Shown here: piece after piece, positions 60,589 through 64,000 of the stretch
Layout: every line of letters starts with the position of its first letter
Position numbering within the stretch: the stretch's first letter is position 1
DNA from: Larkinella sp. C7
GTDB taxonomy: Bacteria; Bacteroidota; Bacteroidia; Cytophagales; Spirosomataceae
NCBI RefSeq assembly: GCF_006149005.1
Contig: NZ_VBSL01000001.1
Location: 744,001 to 808,000 of the forward strand
DNA: 64,000 bases
Reading direction: 5' to 3'
Made by a program: the position numbers and the translations under genes
The notes under the pieces: model-generated
The model's database searches: none
What the model saw: only the letters and a program-made list of their open reading frames with translations
What the model was told of the DNA's origin: nothing

Positions 60589-61917
60589 ATGATGCCACGT
60601 CGCTTTTCGATTGCCCTGCTGGTTTTGTCCGGCCTGGCCTTTGCCGGTTCCGCTTTCCTGTATGCATCGGATGAGGTGGGAACAACCGGCCCGGTTTTGA
60701 TGCTGGCCCTGGTTTTGCTGGCGCTGGCGTTCCGGGGCTTTACCCAACTCAAAGGTTTTTCCTACACCGTCTGGATTCTGGCGGCTGTCACAGTCGCGAT
60801 GTTCTATCCCACGTATTTCTTCACCGTCGGCGGTTTTCAGTTAAAAAAACTCATCGTTCCTTTTGTGCAACTTACCATGTTCGGCATGGGGTCACACATG
60901 AGTTTCGACGATTTTAAGGGCGTCGTCAAAATGCCGAAGGGCGTTCTGATCGGGGTTGGCTGCCACTTTATGGTCATGCCGCTGGTCGGTTTTTCCTTAT
61001 CCCATCTGTTTGATTTTGAACCAGAAATTGCCGGGGGCGTCATCCTGATCGGCTGCGTTTCCAGCGCGATGGCGTCCAATGTGATGTCGTATCTGTCGGG
61101 GGCCAACCTGGCGCTGGCCGTCACGATCGGGGCCTGTTCCACCATTCTGTCGCCGTTCATAACACCCTTTCTGATGAAATGGCTGGGTGGGCAGTACGTC
61201 GAAATCGACATTGCGCACATGATGATCGACATCACCAACATGATCATCATTCCGATTGTGGCGGGTTTTATTTTCAACCTGTTTTATTTCGGCAACGAAA
61301 CCAGACGCGCCAAAACCGTTCAGTTGCTGGCTTTTGCCGGTATCATTCTGGTAACCAATCTGGTGATGATGGTGGTTACGAAGGCCGACGGCCTGGGTTT
61401 TCTGACGGCACTCCTGACCTCGACGTTCTGGTTTTACCTGCTGCCCATGGTGAGCGCGATGCTGCTGAAAAATGCGAAGACCATCGACCGGCCCATGATC
61501 GAAAGCAGCCTTTCATTCGTTGCCATGCTCGGCATTGTCATCAATACCGTCATCATCACAGCATCCGGGCGCGACAATCTGCTGCAAGTCGGTGGTTTGC
61601 TGATCATTACCTGCCTGTTGCACAACCTGATCGGATTGAGCGTCGGTTATTTCACGGCCTTGCTGTTCGGTCTGCCCGAGCGGGACCGGCGGACGATTGC
61701 GTTTGAAGTCGGGATGCAGAACGGCGGAGTAGCCACGGGCCTGGCCCTGCAAATGGGGAAAGTGGCGACCTTGGGGCTGGCTTCGGCCATCTTCGGGCCG
61801 TTGCAGAATGTGACGGGTTCGGCACTGGCGAACTGGTTTCGGAAACGACCGACGGGGGAAGAAACCGTCAGTGGGTTACCGGTTCAATCGGAAAATCAGG
61901 AAGTTTCCATGCGTTAA
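60589..61917 (+). CDS. Bile acid:sodium symporter (BASS)-family transporter
   Basis: This 442-residue inner-membrane transporter of the BASS family has about ten helices. Family marks are QLTMFGMGSHMSFDDFKGVVKMPKGVLIGVGCHFMVMPLVGFSL, GGVILIGCVSSAMASNVMSYLSGANLALAVTIGACST, FEVGMQNGGVATGLALQM and a charged C-terminus. Here such proteins more likely move organic acids or sugar acids with Na+ than bile acids. The N-terminal extra helices (SIALLVLSGLAFAGSAFLYAS) extend it beyond the usual 320 residues. It follows a remnant of a sugar isomerase. Confidence 0.92.
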   Translation: MMPRRFSIALLVLSGLAFAGSAFLYASDEVGTTGPVLMLALVLLALAFRGFTQLKGFSYTVWILAAVTVAMFYPTYFFTVGGFQLKKLIVPFVQLTMFGMGSHMSFDDFKGVVKMPKGVLIGVGCHFMVMPLVGFSLSHLFDFEPEIAGGVILIGCVSSAMASNVMSYLSGANLALAVTIGACSTILSPFITPFLMKWLGGQYVEIDIAHMMIDITNMIIIPIVAGFIFNLFYFGNETRRAKTVQLLAFAGIILVTNLVMMVVTKADGLGFLTALLTSTFWFYLLPMVSAMLLKNAKTIDRPMIESSLSFVAMLGIVINTVIITASGRDNLLQVGGLLIITCLLHNLIGLSVGYFTALLFGLPERDRRTIAFEVGMQNGGVATGLALQMGKVATLGLASAIFGPLQNVTGSALANWFRKRPTGEETVSGLPVQSENQEVSMR

Positions 61918-61972
61918 TTGTGGGCATCAAATCCAAATGAGATACTAACCAATCCGTAAAGTTTTGCGGTTG

Positions 61973-62126
61973 TACCCCAGCGGGGTTTTCTGTCAATAGC
62001 CATAACCCGTAAATTAAGATGATGAGCCCCAGCGGGGCGACCTACCTGAAGTTAGTACGCCCCGTCGGGGCTGGAATGGGAATGGGCTGATCCAATTACT
62101 ATTGACAGAAAACCCCGCCGGGGTTA
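61973..62126. repeat. Intergenic long-range inverted repeat (site P)
   Basis: CCCCAGCGGGGTTTTCTGTC (61976-61995, continuing AATAG) pairs with ATTGACAGAAAACCCCGCC (62101-62119). Inner palindromes CCCCAGCGGGGC and GCCCCGTCGGGGC lie within. It fills the gap between the converging BASS transporter and sigma factor genes. Its CCCC-NNN-GGGG cores differ from the word-built sites but resemble the ATCCC-TACGGGAT family. Confidence 0.85.
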
Positions 62127-62142
62127 CCCATCATCGCTTTTA

Positions 62143-62739
62143 TCAATGCAGCAGCAACAGCGTCGATACAACCCCGGCCACGTACAGTAGCTTGACCCGC
62201 AACACCCGCAGGCACTTGCTGATGTGAAATTCGACGGTTTTTTCGGCCAGCCCGAGTTGCTCCGCAATTTCCTTGTTGGCGAGACCGCTGCGGCTGAGCT
62301 CAAATACTTCCCGGCTTTTTTCGGGGAAATTTTTCAATTCCCGCAGGTAGACTTCCTGAACCTCCCGGACCTGAATCCATTCCTGAACCACGTTGGCCGA
62401 GTGCGAAATCTGAACTTCCGAATACACCTCGTCCAGTGAAACCGATTTGTGCAGAATTTGCTTCCGAAGGTGGGAAATGATCCGGTTTTTGAGCGCCGAA
62501 AACAGATAGACCTGAATGGTTTTGTCGATGGAAAGGGCTTCCCGCTGCACCCAGAGCGTCACGTATAAATCCTGCACCAGATCTTCGGAAGCATCCGAAT
62601 CACCGGTTTTCCGGTAGGCCAATGCGTAGAGTTTTCCGGAAAACCGGGCGTGCAGTTCCGCAAAAGCCGCCGAATCGGCCTTCGTTTTCACCAGTTGCCA
62701 CAGCGCCTGGGCGTCCATCTCACGGTACGGGTTGTGCAT
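62143..62739 (-). CDS. ECF RNA polymerase sigma factor
   Basis: This 198-residue extracytoplasmic-function sigma factor, start at ATG 62739 (an ATG at 62718 is also possible), has region 2 KLYALAYRKTGDSDASEDLVQDLYVTLW and region 4 ELKNFPEKSREVFELSRSGLANKEIAEQLGLAEKTVEFHISKCLRVL. The last 15 residues are hydrophobic (LLYVAGVVSTLLLLH), a feature seen in Bacteroidetes members. The divergent FecR gene should encode its anti-sigma partner. The pair normally senses substrate through a nearby SusC, presumably just past the window end. Confidence 0.94.
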   Translation of the reverse strand: MHNPYREMDAQALWQLVKTKADSAAFAELHARFSGKLYALAYRKTGDSDASEDLVQDLYVTLWVQREALSIDKTIQVYLFSALKNRIISHLRKQILHKSVSLDEVYSEVQISHSANVVQEWIQVREVQEVYLRELKNFPEKSREVFELSRSGLANKEIAEQLGLAEKTVEFHISKCLRVLRVKLLYVAGVVSTLLLLH

Positions 62740-62888
62740 CGATTCTAAAAAGCAGGGCGGATGCAATACTACTAAGCTTTCAGATAGTATTTGTTATAAA
62801 CTTTCTTCAAATCCCACCAGGGTTACCGGTTTTTTGTGCGTCTTGTCAGTAGAAAGGCCAACCAACTGGAAGCTGACCACACGAACCT

Positions 62889-63905
62889 ATGAGCCAAAAT
62901 GCCATTTCGCCCGACTTGCTGAAGAAATACCTGGAGGGAAAGTGCAACCCGGACGAAGTTGAACAGGTAGAGCAATGGTACGCCAGCCTGAACAATGAAA
63001 CCGCCGAAAGCCGGGAATTTGACCAGCTTGGTCATTTAAATAAAATTCAGGAAATCATTCGCCACCAAACCGATGACGAAATTCAGCCGGAACAGCCGTC
63101 CCAAGTCCGTCCGCTGGTGCCAACTTTCTGGCGGTATGCTGCGGCTGCCGTGGTGCTGCTCATCGCGAGTCTGGGTATCTACTTCTATCTGAACACGGCC
63201 CAACCGGCTGCAAACCCGGTCGCCGATGCGGTTTCCATTGTCAACACGCAAAAACAGGTGGTCCGTCACCAGTTGCCGGATGGCAGCAAGGTCTGGCTGA
63301 ATCCGGAGGCCAAAATTCAGTACACGGCCCGGGCGTTTTCCGAAACGTCGCGGACGGTGAGCGTCGAAGGCGAAGCGTTTTTTGAAGTCACCAAAGACCC
63401 GGCGCGGCCCTTCTTTGTCAAAAGCAATTCGCTGCTGGTGAAAGTGTTGGGAACCAGTTTCAACGTAAAATCTAATTCCGATCAGTCGTGGTATGAGGTA
63501 TCGGTCGTAACGGGTAAGGTGTCGGTGTCGGTTCCAGACCGTCAGGGGAAAGCGAAATCGGTGCTGCTCTTGCCCCGGCAACAGGCGGTTTTCGAAGTCG
63601 CTTCGGGCCTGCTGACGTCCACGGAACTCTCGAAATTCCGGGAAAAAGTCGATACCTGGCAACCCATCTCGCTCACGTTTGAGGACGAAAAACTGTCGGA
63701 AATTGCGATGCGGCTGCAAAAGAAATACGGGATCAAAGTCAAACTCGCCAACCCGAATCTGGCCAATTGCCGCCTGAAAGCCACTTTTGACCACAACCGG
63801 CTGGCGGAAATTCTGGAAATAACGACCCAGATGGTGGAAGCGACTTATGAAATGCGGGGCGACAGCATCGTGATCAACGGCGAAGGCTGTAGTACCGTAG
63901 AATGA
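62889..63905 (+). CDS. FecR-family anti-sigma factor
   Basis: This 338-residue inner-membrane anti-sigma factor has the N-terminal cytoplasmic sigma-binding helix (SPDLLKKYLEGKCNPDEVEQVEQWYASL), one membrane helix at about 82-101 (RYAAAAVVLLIASLGIYFYL), then the periplasmic FecR domain (LPDGSKVWLNPEAKIQYTARAF; VSVEGEAFFEVTKDPARPFFV) and a C-terminal DUF4974-type secretin-like domain (VKLANPNLANCRLKATFDHNRLAEIL). It is divergent from the ECF sigma gene. A SusC with an N-terminal signalling domain is expected after the stop, but only 95 bp remain in the window, and no complete start is seen there. Confidence 0.94.
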   Translation: MSQNAISPDLLKKYLEGKCNPDEVEQVEQWYASLNNETAESREFDQLGHLNKIQEIIRHQTDDEIQPEQPSQVRPLVPTFWRYAAAAVVLLIASLGIYFYLNTAQPAANPVADAVSIVNTQKQVVRHQLPDGSKVWLNPEAKIQYTARAFSETSRTVSVEGEAFFEVTKDPARPFFVKSNSLLVKVLGTSFNVKSNSDQSWYEVSVVTGKVSVSVPDRQGKAKSVLLLPRQQAVFEVASGLLTSTELSKFREKVDTWQPISLTFEDEKLSEIAMRLQKKYGIKVKLANPNLANCRLKATFDHNRLAEILEITTQMVEATYEMRGDSIVINGEGCSTVE

Positions 63906-64000
63906 ACCCCAAAACCGGAAGACGAAAATTGAATGATAATCTCTAAACCCCCTCCTATGCTACAACGACAACCCCTCTTTTTGCCGGGCTTGTAAAGGAA

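Noticed and set aside
12009-62126. Explanation of all word-built hairpins as rho-independent terminators
   Set aside because: Several lie inside operons (suf, ebo, moxR block) or in divergent gaps and lack T-runs; real terminators in this window look different.
63958-63996. Start of the expected SusC gene after fecR
   Set aside because: The ATG at 63958 runs only 12 codons to a stop; the true gene, if any, lies beyond the window.

Overview
The window looks like the chromosome of a Bacteroidetes bacterium, most likely Cytophagales of the Spirosoma/Larkinella kind. This is inferred from SusC/SusD outer-membrane pairs, a FecR/ECF-sigma pair, promoters of the type TTTG-N19/20-TAnnTTTG, an rpsU-xerC pair, and complete ebo genes. 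Base composition is moderately GC-rich in genes, with short AT-rich gaps. No rRNA, tRNA, CRISPR array, phage or insertion sequence was seen.

Layout. 80-10236 holds two SusC/SusD nutrient-uptake pairs plus a small lipoprotein, closed by a perfect bidirectional terminator. 10317-12626 has an SMP-30 family protein, an SDR and a MarR regulator. 12994-15404 carries two guanidino-group-modifying enzymes (CtlX-like and arginine deiminase-like). 15606-20611 is a SUF iron-sulfur operon (sufC, sufD, sufS, sufE, a SufT/MIP18-type gene, a bacilliredoxin) without sufB. 20717-24429 has a dipeptidase, a YdfG-like SDR, a thioesterase and a Ppx/GppA phosphatase. 24640-25825 is rpsU-xerC. 25862-34725 is a full eboABCDEF set in which eboA is cut off from eboBCDEF by a 70-bp tandem-repeat array and two opposite-strand envelope genes. 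Two tandem SDR paralogues, hpf and metK follow.

38769-52959 is a ten-gene minus-strand block: two tandem TldD/PmbA pairs, then DUF4159, MoxR ATPase, DUF58, BatA-like, DUF4175 and a last membrane protein, with 1-4 bp overlaps in the distal part. 53133-61917 looks like a decayed carbohydrate locus: SGNH esterase, beta-helix protein and Tat-exported alpha/beta hydrolase on minus; sialidase-like protein and a BASS-family transporter on plus. It also contains a SusD C-terminal relic and a lyxose-isomerase-like C-terminal relic. The window closes with a divergent ECF sigma / FecR pair that normally controls a SusC gene lying just beyond the end.

The two features most worth attention are the ebo locus, placed where rpsU-xerC-hpf would often be contiguous, and a set of at least 15 intergenic inverted repeats. 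Their arms are built from short reiterated words that differ from site to site but fall into a few vocabularies. They sit in convergent, tandem and divergent gaps alike, so they are not simply terminators. Functional names come from reading motifs by eye; no database search was run.
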